Part shown: one piece after another, positions 1 through 12,665 of the stretch
Layout: every line of letters starts with the position of its first letter
How positions within the stretch are numbered: position 1 is the first letter of the stretch
Source: Luteolibacter flavescens
GTDB lineage: Bacteria; Verrucomicrobiota; Verrucomicrobiia; Verrucomicrobiales; Akkermansiaceae
DNA: 64,000 nt
NCBI RefSeq assembly: GCF_025950085.1
Contig: NZ_JAPDDS010000010.1
Span: 124,001 to 188,000 of the forward strand
Reading direction: 5' to 3'
Program-made: the position numbers and the translations under genes
Notes under the pieces: model-generated
The model's database searches: none
The model's input: only the letters and a program-made list of their open reading frames with translations
What the model was told of the DNA's origin: nothing

Positions 1-11
1 GCTTCACGAAG

Positions 12-2618
12 GTGAAATCCTCCGGCGGCGTGACCGAGTACCGCATGGAGGCGAACGGCCTGACCGTCCTGCTCGCGCCCATGGAGCAGGTTCCCGCGGC
101 GACCTTTTCCATCACCTACCGCGTCGGCTCGCGCGACGAGAGCTACGGCACCACCGGCTCGGCGCACCTGCTGGAGCACATGATGTTCAAGGGCACCCCA
201 GCGCACAACAAGGAGGCGGGCAACGGGATCGACCAGACGCTCGAAGGCATCGGCGCGAGCACGAATGCCACCACCTCTTGGGACCGCACGAACTACGCCA
301 CCACCCTGCCCGTGGAGCACCTCCCCGTGATCATCGGGCTGGAGGCGGACCGCATGCGGAATCTGCGTCTGCGCGAGGAGGACCGCCGACCGGAGATGCA
401 GGTCGTGATGGATGAGTTCTTCCTCGCGGAAGACGACCCCGTCTCCGCGCTGGACCGCGAGATCTGGGCGACCGCCTACCAGGCGCATCCCTACCACCAC
501 TCCGTGCTCGGCTGGCGCTCAGACGTGGAGACCGTGCCGATTTCCAAGCTACGGGAATTCTACGATGCCTACTACTGGCCGGACAATGCCACCGTGACCG
601 TGACCGGCGGATTCCGCGATGAGGACACGGTCCTCCGCGAGATCCAGAGCCGCTTCGGAGCGATCCCGAAAGCTCCGCAGCCCATCCCCGTCGTGCGCAG
701 CAAGGAGCCGCTGCAGACCGGACAGCGTCGTTTTGAAATGAAGCGCGCGGTGGAAAGCGGCGTCGTCACGATCGCCTTCAAGTCCCCCGAAGCCCGCCAC
801 CCGGATTTCCCGGCGCTGATGGTGCTCTGCGACATCCTCGCGAACGGGCAGAACAGCCACTTCTACGAAAAGCTCACCGAGACCGGACTGGCCCTCGACA
901 CCACCGCCGCACCGATGCCCACCGTGGACCCCTCGCTGCTGCTCATCACCTCGGAGCTCGCGGAGAACGCCACGCACGAGAAGACCGAGCAGGGCATCCG
1001 GAAAATCCTCCGCGAGATCATCGACAAGGGCGTGAACGAAACGGAGGTCCGCATCGCGAAGACCCGGCTGCTTGCCCAGGCGGGATTCGATCTCGATGGC
1101 ACCCACGCGCTGGACGCCGTCCTGACCGAGTCCATCGCCGCCGGGGACTGGACGATCTACCAAACCCGCGGGGAGGCCCTGAAAAAAGTCAGCGCCGCCG
1201 ATGTCCAGCGCGTTGCCAAGGACTGGCTGCGCGAAGATCGCAGCACGGTCGGCTGGCTCGTGCCGGATGAAGCGGCACCGGCGGCCAAGGCTGCACCGGC
1301 ACCGGAAGTGGCCGCCGCCGAGATCGCGCCCCTGCTTCTCCCTGAGCCGCCGCCTGCAGCCGAGGCTGAGGGGCATAAGATCGCCTCGCGGGTCGTCCGC
1401 GGGACCGTCGCCGGATTGGATCTGGTGGTCTGTCCGTCCGGACACAATGGCGTCGTCCACCTGACCGGATCGCTGCACGTGGGGTCACCGGCGGACCAGC
1501 CTGTCGCGTCCTTCGTAGCCGCGATGATCGAGCGCGGCACCTTGAAGCACGACGCCACGAAGATCGGCGAGATGCTGGATGAAACCGGCTCGACTCTCGA
1601 ATTTGACGTCCGCGACGGCTTCCTCCATTTCACCGGCCGCTGCTTCGCCGACCACCTGCCGCGATTGCTCTCCCTGCTCGCCGAGCAACTCCGCGAGCCG
1701 TCTTTCCCGGAAAAGGAAGTCGGACTCATCCGCGACCAGCTTCTCTCTGAGATCGCGCTCAGCCGCTCGAATACCGGCGAGCAGGCAAATCTCGCCTTCA
1801 ATCGCGCCCTCCACCCCGCCGGGCACGCCGACCGTCTGCCGGATGCCGACGAATCCGCGGCCCGGATCAAGGCGATCCGCCGCGACGACCTGATCGCATT
1901 CCACAAGCAGTGGTTCGGCCCGGCCTCCGCCGTGGTGGTCATCACCGGCGATGCACAGCCCGGCGCTTGCCGGGAGCTGGTGGAGAAGTCTTTCGGGGAC
2001 TGGAGCGGCGGACAACCCGTGCCCACCGGTGAGCCAGCCTCCGCGCCCACCGCACCGCTCGAGGTGAAAGTCCCGCTGCCCGGGAAGGAAAGCGTGCGGG
2101 TCATCCTCGGCCAGCCCTGCCAGCTCTCCCCGGGAGACGAGGATGCCCTCGCGCTTTCGCTGGCGTCCGCCGCCCTCGGCGATGGCTTCACCAGCCGGCT
2201 CGTCCACACCGTCCGCGATACCGAGGGGCTGACCTACGGGGTGAGATGCCTCCTTTCCACGAAGGCGAAGGGCGACTCCACCTGGCTCATCACGGCATCC
2301 TTCTCCCCGGACCTGCAGGAGCGCGGGATCGGCTCGATCCGCCGGGAATTCGTCCGCTGGCATCGAGACGGCATCACCGAAACGGAGTTCCTTTACCGGA
2401 AAAGCGCCATGGCGGGCACCTCCCGCGTGGAACTGGCCACCAGCGGCGGGCTGGCGGCCTCCCTGCACGACTGCATCCGCCGCGGGCTCCCGCTGGAGTG
2501 GATCGACGAGTATCCGGCCCGTATCGGCGCGCTCACCCGCGAGAAAGTGAACGCCGCGATCCGCAAATATGTGTCTCCCGAGCGAATGCTGGAGGTAAAA
2601 TGCGGTGATTTGCGATAA
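12..2618 (+). CDS. M16 family zinc metallopeptidase (insulinase/PqqL-like), probably 5' partial
   Basis: Two-lobed M16 protease. The N-terminal lobe carries the inverted zinc motif HLLEH (H52, E55, H56, counted from the GTG at 12), followed by the acidic helix region near VVMDEFF. The second lobe, from about residue 465, lacks HxxEH but keeps a GLTYGV-type R/Y region, as in the inactive partner lobes of this family. Members degrade peptides in the periplasm or process precursors; the substrate here cannot be told. The reading frame stays open from 12 back to the window edge and there is no signal peptide, so the true start and any export signal probably lie upstream and the GTG at 12 is only the first start visible. 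The end is secure (TAA at 2616-2618). A 146-bp gap separates it from gltB. Confidence 0.88.
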   Translation: MKSSGGVTEYRMEANGLTVLLAPMEQVPAATFSITYRVGSRDESYGTTGSAHLLEHMMFKGTPAHNKEAGNGIDQTLEGIGASTNATTSWDRTNYATTLPVEHLPVIIGLEADRMRNLRLREEDRRPEMQVVMDEFFLAEDDPVSALDREIWATAYQAHPYHHSVLGWRSDVETVPISKLREFYDAYYWPDNATVTVTGGFRDEDTVLREIQSRFGAIPKAPQPIPVVRSKEPLQTGQRRFEMKRAVESGVVTIAFKSPEARHPDFPALMVLCDILANGQNSHFYEKLTETGLALDTTAAPMPTVDPSLLLITSELAENATHEKTEQGIRKILREIIDKGVNETEVRIAKTRLLAQAGFDLDGTHALDAVLTESIAAGDWTIYQTRGEALKKVSAADVQRVAKDWLREDRSTVGWLVPDEAAPAAKAAPAPEVAAAEIAPLLLPEPPPAAEAEGHKIASRVVRGTVAGLDLVVCPSGHNGVVHLTGSLHVGSPADQPVASFVAAMIERGTLKHDATKIGEMLDETGSTLEFDVRDGFLHFTGRCFADHLPRLLSLLAEQLREPSFPEKEVGLIRDQLLSEIALSRSNTGEQANLAFNRALHPAGHADRLPDADESAARIKAIRRDDLIAFHKQWFGPASAVVVITGDAQPGACRELVEKSFGDWSGGQPVPTGEPASAPTAPLEVKVPLPGKESVRVILGQPCQLSPGDEDALALSLASAALGDGFTSRLVHTVRDTEGLTYGVRCLLSTKAKGDSTWLITASFSPDLQERGIGSIRREFVRWHRDGITETEFLYRKSAMAGTSRVELATSGGLAASLHDCIRRGLPLEWIDEYPARIGALTREKVNAAIRKYVSPERMLEVKCGDLR

Positions 2619-2764
2619 AAGCAGGTCCCGCGACGGAACTGTAGGGCACAAATCCTGCTTGGCACTGGCCGGGAGCTGCCTTTTATTCCCCGCCCCGCGG
2701 GATACCCCGCACCTGGCACCGGCGCGGATCCGCGGGACAAGGCTCTTCTGCCAAATTCCCTGCG

Positions 2765-7432
<4,668 letters not shown>

Positions 7433-7471
7433 CCCGTGGCCGCGGCATCCCCTGCCGCACTTCCTTCCAAG

Positions 7472-7511
7472 CCCCGGATGCCGCATCATGTAGCATCCGG
7501 GGTTTTCTCTT
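7472..7511 (+). terminator. Rho-independent terminator of gltB
   Basis: A perfect 10-bp stem, CCCCGGATGC pairing with GCATCCGGGG (7472-7481 with 7493-7502), is followed directly by TTTTCTCTT. It lies 40 bp after the gltB stop and before efp, so the two genes are probably separate transcription units. Confidence 0.85.
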
Positions 7512-7577
7512 GGCAGTCATGCCGCCACTCCGCGCTTGCGCCCGGCCGCGCCAGCGCCTATTCCGCCCGTCCACATC

Positions 7578-8141
7578 ATGGCCAGCACGCCCGTCATCAA
7601 CCTCCGCAGGGGACACGCCGTCCGTCACAACAACGACGTCTGCGTCGTGATCTCCCACGAACTCAAGACGCCGCCGCGCATGGCATCCTACGTGGTGATG
7701 TCGATCCGTAGCGTCGCCACCAAGAAGGTCGCGAATCTCCGCCTGACCTCGAACGACTCGATGGACTCCGTGCTCCTCGAGCGCATCCCGCACGAGTATT
7801 CCTACAAGGACTCCAGCGGCTACCACTTCCTCCACAACGAGACCTACGACGATGTCGCCGTGCACGACGACATCATCGACTCCGTCCGCGACTACCTCAT
7901 CGAGAGCAATACCTACACGCTGCTCTTCGCCGACGGCCTCGTCGCAGACATCGAGCTCCCGCCTTCGATGGAAATGATCGTCGCCGAGTCGCCGGAAGGC
8001 GTGAAGGGCGACTCCGCCAACAACGCCTACAAGTCCGCCACGATGGAAACCGGCCTGGTCGTCCAGGTGCCGCTCTTCATCAACCCGGGCGAAAAGCTCA
8101 TCATCAAGACGGAAGACGGCAGCTACATCAGCCGCGCCTGA
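7578..8141 (+). CDS. efp: Elongation factor P
   Basis: EF-P binds between the P and E sites and rescues ribosomes stalled at polyproline. The 187-residue length and three-domain beta architecture fit: a KOW-like N domain, the middle domain around residues 65-125 and the C-terminal OB domain ending in IIKTEDGSYISRA. The start at 7578 (MASTPVINLRRGHAV) is chosen because homologues begin there; an in-frame GTG at 7536 would add a proline-rich tail that looks like upstream DNA. The residue at the modified loop tip is arginine (R34, in KTPPRMAS), not the lysine used by EpmA- or YmfI-type pathways, and there is an unusual PP just before it. It could be an arginine-type EF-P or an unmodified one. 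No EarP homologue is in the window. Confidence 0.95.
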   Translation: MASTPVINLRRGHAVRHNNDVCVVISHELKTPPRMASYVVMSIRSVATKKVANLRLTSNDSMDSVLLERIPHEYSYKDSSGYHFLHNETYDDVAVHDDIIDSVRDYLIESNTYTLLFADGLVADIELPPSMEMIVAESPEGVKGDSANNAYKSATMETGLVVQVPLFINPGEKLIIKTEDGSYISRA

Positions 8142-8157
8142 TTCATCCTCTTTTGCG

Positions 8158-8190
8158 AAAGCCGGGCTCCTCACGGGGTCCGGCTTTTTT
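8158..8190 (+). terminator. Rho-independent terminator of efp
   Basis: AAAGCCGG (8158-8165) pairs with CCGGCTTT (8180-8187), with continuing Ts to 8190, beginning 17 bp after the efp stop. Confidence 0.8.
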
Positions 8191-8314
8191 CGTGCCCGCG
8201 CCTTCCGGCAGGGCTACGCGATCACGGAATCGCAAAATCGGACACTCCGCCTATTATCCCCCTGTTCAGTCAATATATCAGGCTTCTGATCTCTTGAACT
8301 AGACATGGTGTTAC

Positions 8315-8346
8315 CACCCCTCCGGCACGGACAGGCCGGAGGGGTG
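8315..8346. other. Strong 12-bp hairpin in the efp-infA gap
   Basis: CACCCCTCCGGC (8315-8326) is perfectly complementary to GCCGGAGGGGTG (8335-8346), with an 8-nt loop. It sits in the otherwise empty stretch 8191-8473 between convergent efp and infA. No T-run follows on either strand, so it is not a textbook terminator. It could be a transcription-end or processing structure for infA, a small-RNA element or a repeat copy. I see no coding sequence in this gap. Confidence 0.5.
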
Positions 8347-8473
8347 ATCCCCTCTTCAGCCTTCACCGGTACCGCCATCCGTGGCGCTTCCCCGACAGAG
8401 AGGGAAAACGCCGACCTTGATCCACAGCCACGGGAACTCCGTCCCCGCACGCCCGCTGATCGGAATCCCTTCC

Positions 8474-8776
8474 TCAGCCGAGGCGGAAGGTGATCCGGGC
8501 CTTGGTCACGTCGTAGGGAGACATCTCCATCTTCACGCGGTCGCCGACGACCAGGCGGATGAAGCGCTTGCGCATCTTGCCGGAAATGTGGGCGAGCACC
8601 TCGTGGCCGCTGTGAAGCTGCACACGGAACTGCGTGCCGGCGAGAACCGACGTGATCGTACCTTCGACCTCGACGGACTTTTCCTCGCCGTCTGGTCCAA
8701 GCTTGCGGGGGCGCGGCGCATTCCGGTTACCGCGACGGCCACCGCCGCCACCTCGTCTGAATCCTCCTTGGGGCAT
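8474..8776 (-). CDS. infA: Translation initiation factor IF-1 with Gly/Arg-rich N-terminal extension
   Basis: The C-terminal 70 residues are a canonical S1/OB-fold IF-1, with the signature GHEVLAHISGKMRKRFIRL and the ending SPYDVTKARITFR. IF-1 occupies the ribosomal A site during initiation. Most IF-1 proteins are about 72 residues; this one is 100 because about 30 residues rich in Gly, Arg, Asn and Pro precede the OB fold (FRRGGGGGRRGNRN). No ATG, GTG or TTG codon occurs between the ATG at 8776 and the OB domain, so the extension is forced by the sequence. No clear Shine-Dalgarno sequence precedes the ATG. It is divergent from ftsY, 129 bp away. Confidence 0.93.
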   Translation of the reverse strand: MPQGGFRRGGGGGRRGNRNAPRPRKLGPDGEEKSVEVEGTITSVLAGTQFRVQLHSGHEVLAHISGKMRKRFIRLVVGDRVKMEMSPYDVTKARITFRLG

Positions 8777-8905
8777 ATGATTGAAAAACCGCGTCTTGTG
8801 ACGGGGCAGGCCGATTCATCCCTGATGCGCAGGCTGCATTCAACTGCAAAAACGCGCCGGGCTTGCCCCGGGTGCCCTCTCCCGCTAGAAGCCGCCCGAC
8901 TTTTC

Positions 8906-9757
8906 ATGGCCGGTTTCTTCAAATCCCTCTACAACAAGATCGCGAACAAGGCGGAGATCGACTGGGACGAGCTCGAGGCCGACCTGATCTCCGCCGACCT
9001 CGGACCAAAGCTCGCGATGACCATCGTGGCCGAGCTCCAGGACCTTGGTCGCCAGGTGTCCGCGGAGGACGTGATCGAGTCCGCCCGCCGCCATGTGGCG
9101 AACCGCCTACCCCCGGACTCGCCGCCGCTGCTGCCCCGCATGGATGGCAAGCCTTTCGTTTTCCTCGTGGTAGGGATCAATGGCGTCGGCAAGACGACCT
9201 CGTGCGCGAAGCTCGCCCACTGGCTGCAGCGCCGCGGCCAGCCGACCGTGCTCGCCGCCGCCGACACCTTCCGCGCCGCCGCCGTGGAGCAACTCGAGCG
9301 CTGGGGACAGCGCCTGAATATCCCGGTGGTGAAAGGCCAGCCGAATGCCGACCCTTCCTCCGTCTGCTTCAATGCCCATCAAAAGGCCATCGCCGACGGC
9401 TCGAAGTATCTGATCTGCGACACCGCCGGTCGCCTCCACACGCGCCACAACCTGATGGAGGAGCTTTCCAAGATCAAACGCACGCTGGCGAAGAACGACG
9501 AGACGGCCCCGCACCTGACGCTGCTGGTGGTGGACGCCACCACCGGCGCAAATGCGCTCCAGCAGGCGAAGGAATTCCACAAGGCCTGCCCGCTCGATGG
9601 AGTGATCGTCACGAAGATGGACGGCTCCGGAAAGGGCGGCGTGGCGGTTTCGATCTACGACCAGCTCGGCATCGCGCCGCGCTTCCTCGGCACGGGCGAG
9701 GAGCCGGAGCAGTTCGCGCTCTTCAGCAAGCAGAAGTTTGTCGAAGAGATGTTCTGA
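8906..9757 (+). CDS. ftsY: Signal recognition particle receptor FtsY
   Basis: SRP-type GTPase that docks ribosome-SRP complexes at the inner membrane. It shows the NG-domain motifs G1 (GINGVGKTT, residues 90-98), the insertion-box sequence AADTFRAAA, G3 (DTAGRLH, about 171-177) and TKMDGSGKGG (from about 236). With 283 residues it consists almost only of the NG core; the acidic A domain of the E. coli protein is absent, as in many bacteria. The ATG at 8906 (MAGFFKSLYNKI) is chosen because the NG domain starts there; the frame stays open upstream but that DNA is antisense infA and spacer. A 7-bp stem (9780-9786 with 9802-9808) without a T-run follows. Confidence 0.95.
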   Translation: MAGFFKSLYNKIANKAEIDWDELEADLISADLGPKLAMTIVAELQDLGRQVSAEDVIESARRHVANRLPPDSPPLLPRMDGKPFVFLVVGINGVGKTTSCAKLAHWLQRRGQPTVLAAADTFRAAAVEQLERWGQRLNIPVVKGQPNADPSSVCFNAHQKAIADGSKYLICDTAGRLHTRHNLMEELSKIKRTLAKNDETAPHLTLLVVDATTGANALQQAKEFHKACPLDGVIVTKMDGSGKGGVAVSIYDQLGIAPRFLGTGEEPEQFALFSKQKFVEEMF

Positions 9758-9819
9758 AGAGCGGGACTATCGTTCCAATCCGGCTGGCAGTTTCCTCTGT
9801 TCAGCCGGAGTGAAATCGT

Positions 9820-9834
9820 GGGACTCATAGTCCC
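9820..9834 (+). promoter_or_regulatory. Palindrome abutting the start codon of the following gene
   Basis: GGGACTCATAGTCCC is a perfect 6-bp inverted repeat with a 3-nt loop, ending one base before the ATG at 9835. As RNA it would fold exactly over the ribosome-binding region; as DNA it could be an operator. There is no other Shine-Dalgarno candidate. Confidence 0.4.
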
Positions 9835-10362
9835 ATGCGCGTTGCCCTTCTCGTCTTGGCTTTCGTCGCGGGATCCGTTGGTTGCCGCAGGTCGGTGACC
9901 GTCACGACCTCGATGACGACTTCCACCGCGAATACCCTGACCCCGGGATTGGTGATCAATTCCGCAGGGAGCTGGTCCGCCACTCACTCGAAGGGCAGCG
10001 AGAGCCTGGATATCTCGGTCAGCGGAACCGACATCACCTGGACGCTCACGAGCACGGAAAATTTGCCCGGCGGAGCTTCATCGAGCGGCTCCGGCTCATC
10101 GGGCATCACCCTCACTTCGCCGAGCGATCCATGGTTCGTCTATGTCGATTCGCCTCAGGAACTGTGGTTCTTCAATGGCACGACGGAACTCACCTACAGC
10201 CTGTCCTCGAATGGCGGATCAAGCAGCGGCCCGGCGATCCACGCGGGAAAACTGCTCCCCATCAAAGAGAAGGTCCCAGCCGGCCTGGTCCCCCATCTGC
10301 CAGCCAATCTCCAGAAGCTTTTCCCGGCCACGGAACCCGAGGAACCACGCCCGAGCCTGTAA
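9835..10362 (+). CDS. Small putative lipoprotein of unknown function
   Basis: 175 residues. The N terminus has a short charged start (MR), a hydrophobic stretch and a cysteine at position 17 (VAGSVGC), a weak lipobox because serine stands at -3. A Ser/Thr/Gly-rich, low-complexity region follows (EN LPGG then SSSGSGSSG), with no recognised domain and a charged C-terminal tail. The gene is supported by the export-like N terminus and by its reading frame running to the edge of the next gene, but other frames are also open here, so it could be spurious. Its start abuts a perfect palindrome. Confidence 0.5.
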   Translation: MRVALLVLAFVAGSVGCRRSVTVTTSMTTSTANTLTPGLVINSAGSWSATHSKGSESLDISVSGTDITWTLTSTENLPGGASSSGSGSSGITLTSPSDPWFVYVDSPQELWFFNGTTELTYSLSSNGGSSSGPAIHAGKLLPIKEKVPAGLVPHLPANLQKLFPATEPEEPRPSL

Positions 10363-10410
10363 GTATTTCAATTTCCTTGGCATCGGCATACCGGGATTCT
10401 AGTCCCTCGC

Positions 10411-11550
10411 ATCGACACGCCGCTTGCCATCACCGGACTCGGAGCCCTGTCAGGGCTTGGTGACGGCATCGCCGACCACATTTCCGCGGTCGATGCCGGG
10501 CGCACCTGCTTCCGTCCGCTCTCGGAGCTCCTTGGTGAAGACAGTCCGCACCGCGATCTCCCGGCGTCGTGGATCGAACCGCGGAAGCTTCTGGTCAGCC
10601 GGAAGTGGGCACCCGCCAGCATGGCGGCGCTGCATGTCGCGAGGCAGGCGATCGCCGAGGCCGGCTGGACTGCCGCCGACCTGGAAAGCGCCGCCCTCTT
10701 CCTCGGCACCAGCCGCGGCACGGCGGCAGGCTGGATCGACAAGTGGCCGGAGCGCCGCGCCTTCCCCCTCATGGCAGCCAGCAATTCGCTGCACAGCGAG
10801 CCGGCCGCCGCCATCAGCATCGAGCTGGGCATCCGCGGACCGTGGCAGGTACAGGCCAGCGGATGCGCCGCAGGTCTCGATGCCCTCGGCATGGCGTCCG
10901 TCTGGTTGTCCGCCGGACTCGCCGAACGAGCGCTGGTCGTCGCCGTCGATCTGCCTCTTTCCCCGTGCCTGCTGGATAGCTACGCCGCCACCGGCATCCT
11001 ATCGAAGAACGGTCTGAATGACCCCTATTCACAAAACACCGCCGGCATCCTCCCCGCAGAGGCGGCGGCGGCCATGACTCTGGAAAGGCATGCCCACCCA
11101 GCCGCGCCGGCACTGGCAGGCTACCTCGCGAATGCCGATGCCGCCGACGCGATCGGCATGCCAGCGGGCGCACCGGGAGTGGCCCGGCTTCTGAAACAAG
11201 CCATCGGCAGATTCGGCATTCCCGCGGCGCTGTGCCCGCACGCCAGCGGCACCGCGAGCCATGCATCGCTGGAGCCCTCTGCCATCCGTGCCGCTTTGGG
11301 AGAAGGCGTCGTCCTTTGCCCGCTCAAGCCCGTGACCGGGCACGGCATCGGCGGCGGCGGACTGCTGGAGACGGCGATCCTCGCCGCTCACCTGCGCGAG
11401 TCCCGATTACCCCGCCCCCTGCCCCACCTGACCTGCCCGGCGGGCATGACCATGACGCCACCGGCGCTTTTCCCGGGCGCCACGGTTTTCAAACTCGCCT
11501 CCGCACTCGGGGGAAAGAACTCCCTCGTCGCCCTGCAAGCCCCACCATGA
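10411..11550 (+). CDS. Beta-ketoacyl synthase (ketosynthase) with non-canonical start
   Basis: Thiolase-fold condensing enzyme of fatty acid, polyketide or aryl-polyene type. The catalytic residues are intact: nucleophile C152 (ASGCAAG), H277 (CPHASGT), K306 and H311 (PLKPVTGHG), counted from 10411. Conserved ketosynthase sequence begins at once (PLAITGLGALSGLG), yet there is no ATG, GTG or TTG between the in-frame TAA at 10360-10362 and the ATG at 10621. That ATG would remove about 70 residues of the N-terminal fold. I place the start at the ATC at 10411, which gives a typical N terminus; ATT at 10396 is an alternative, and a base error is possible. The stop overlaps the next ATG (ATGA), so the two genes are translationally coupled. 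The substrate is unknown and no acyl carrier protein is nearby. Confidence 0.75.
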   Translation: MDTPLAITGLGALSGLGDGIADHISAVDAGRTCFRPLSELLGEDSPHRDLPASWIEPRKLLVSRKWAPASMAALHVARQAIAEAGWTAADLESAALFLGTSRGTAAGWIDKWPERRAFPLMAASNSLHSEPAAAISIELGIRGPWQVQASGCAAGLDALGMASVWLSAGLAERALVVAVDLPLSPCLLDSYAATGILSKNGLNDPYSQNTAGILPAEAAAAMTLERHAHPAAPALAGYLANADAADAIGMPAGAPGVARLLKQAIGRFGIPAALCPHASGTASHASLEPSAIRAALGEGVVLCPLKPVTGHGIGGGGLLETAILAAHLRESRLPRPLPHLTCPAGMTMTPPALFPGATVFKLASALGGKNSLVALQAPP

Positions 11551-12665
11551 ACGACCTGCGCCTCGAAGTTTCCATCGACGATCAACGCCTGCGCCTCTAC
11601 CGCGGCGCGGAATTGGAACGCGAGTATCCCGTATCCACTGCAGCGAAAGGAGTCGGCTTCACCGAAGGCAGCTACCGCACCCCCACCGGACGCTTTGTCA
11701 TCACCCAGAAGATCGGCGACGGGGAACCCTCCGGCACCATCTTCAAGAGCCGCAAGCCGATCGGCCTCTGGCAACCTGGCGAAGCCGCGGACAAGGACCT
11801 CGTGCTCACCCGCATCATCCGCATCAGCGGGCTCCAACCGGAGAGCGCGAATACCTTCGACCGCTTCATCTACTTCCACGGCACCAACCAGGAAGAGAAG
11901 CTTGGCACCCCCGCGAGCTGTGGCTGCATCCGGCTTTCGAATGCCGACATGATCGACCTGCATGACCGGATCGAACCCGGCATGCTCGTTGAGATCCTCC
12001 CGCCCGTCCGCAAGCGAGGGAAGCTCATCTTCTTCGACTGCGACTCCACCCTCTCGACCATCGAGGGCATCGACGAACTGGGCCGCGCCCGCGGGCCGGA
12101 GACATTCCGGATGGTGGAGCACCTGACGAACCAGGCCATGAATGGCGAGGTGCCGATCGGCGAGATCTTCGGCAGGCGCATGGAGATCATCCAGCCCGAC
12201 AAGGATACGGCGGAAGTTGTCGCACAACTTTATCTCGACACCATGGTGCCCGGAATTGCCGGCGTGATCGCCACATTGAAGGCGGACGGCTGGACCCCTG
12301 TCATCTTGTCCGGCGGCTTCGCCCCGCTGATCCGCCCGCTCGCCGAGGCACTGGGGATCGCACATGTCGAGGCCGTGCCCCTTCATTTCCATGAGGACGG
12401 CAGCTACGCCGGATATGGCGAGGGCTATCCCACCACGCGGAACGGCGGCAAGCCGGAGGTGATCCGCGAGTGGAAGGATGCCATGCTCCCCGAAGTCACG
12501 GTCATGGTCGGCGATGGGATCTCTGACTTGGAATCGAAGCCCGAGGTGGACCTTTTCATCGGCTTCGGCGGGGTGATCGCACGCAAGGCCGTGGAGGAAG
12601 GAGCAGACGCTTGGCTAACCAATATGTCCGATTTTGGGAGTATTAAGCTTCCCAAAACCTCCTGA
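11547..12665 (+). CDS. L,D-transpeptidase fused to SerB-like HAD phosphatase
   Basis: A single 372-residue frame with two enzyme domains. Residues 1-152 form a YkuD L,D-transpeptidase catalytic domain, with H111 (FHGTN) and the active-site motif SCGCIR (S124, nucleophile C127, R129); these enzymes make 3-3 peptidoglycan crosslinks or attach proteins. From residue 158 a HAD-superfamily phosphatase follows, with motif I DCDST (D164 nucleophile, D166), the SGG motif II region and GDGISD as motif IV, resembling phosphoserine phosphatase. There is no signal peptide, which is odd for a transpeptidase because its usual substrate is periplasmic. The ATG overlaps the ketosynthase stop. The joint was read through directly and shows no stop or frameshift. 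Confidence 0.88.
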   Translation: MNDLRLEVSIDDQRLRLYRGAELEREYPVSTAAKGVGFTEGSYRTPTGRFVITQKIGDGEPSGTIFKSRKPIGLWQPGEAADKDLVLTRIIRISGLQPESANTFDRFIYFHGTNQEEKLGTPASCGCIRLSNADMIDLHDRIEPGMLVEILPPVRKRGKLIFFDCDSTLSTIEGIDELGRARGPETFRMVEHLTNQAMNGEVPIGEIFGRRMEIIQPDKDTAEVVAQLYLDTMVPGIAGVIATLKADGWTPVILSGGFAPLIRPLAEALGIAHVEAVPLHFHEDGSYAGYGEGYPTTRNGGKPEVIREWKDAMLPEVTVMVGDGISDLESKPEVDLFIGFGGVIARKAVEEGADAWLTNMSDFGSIKLPKTS

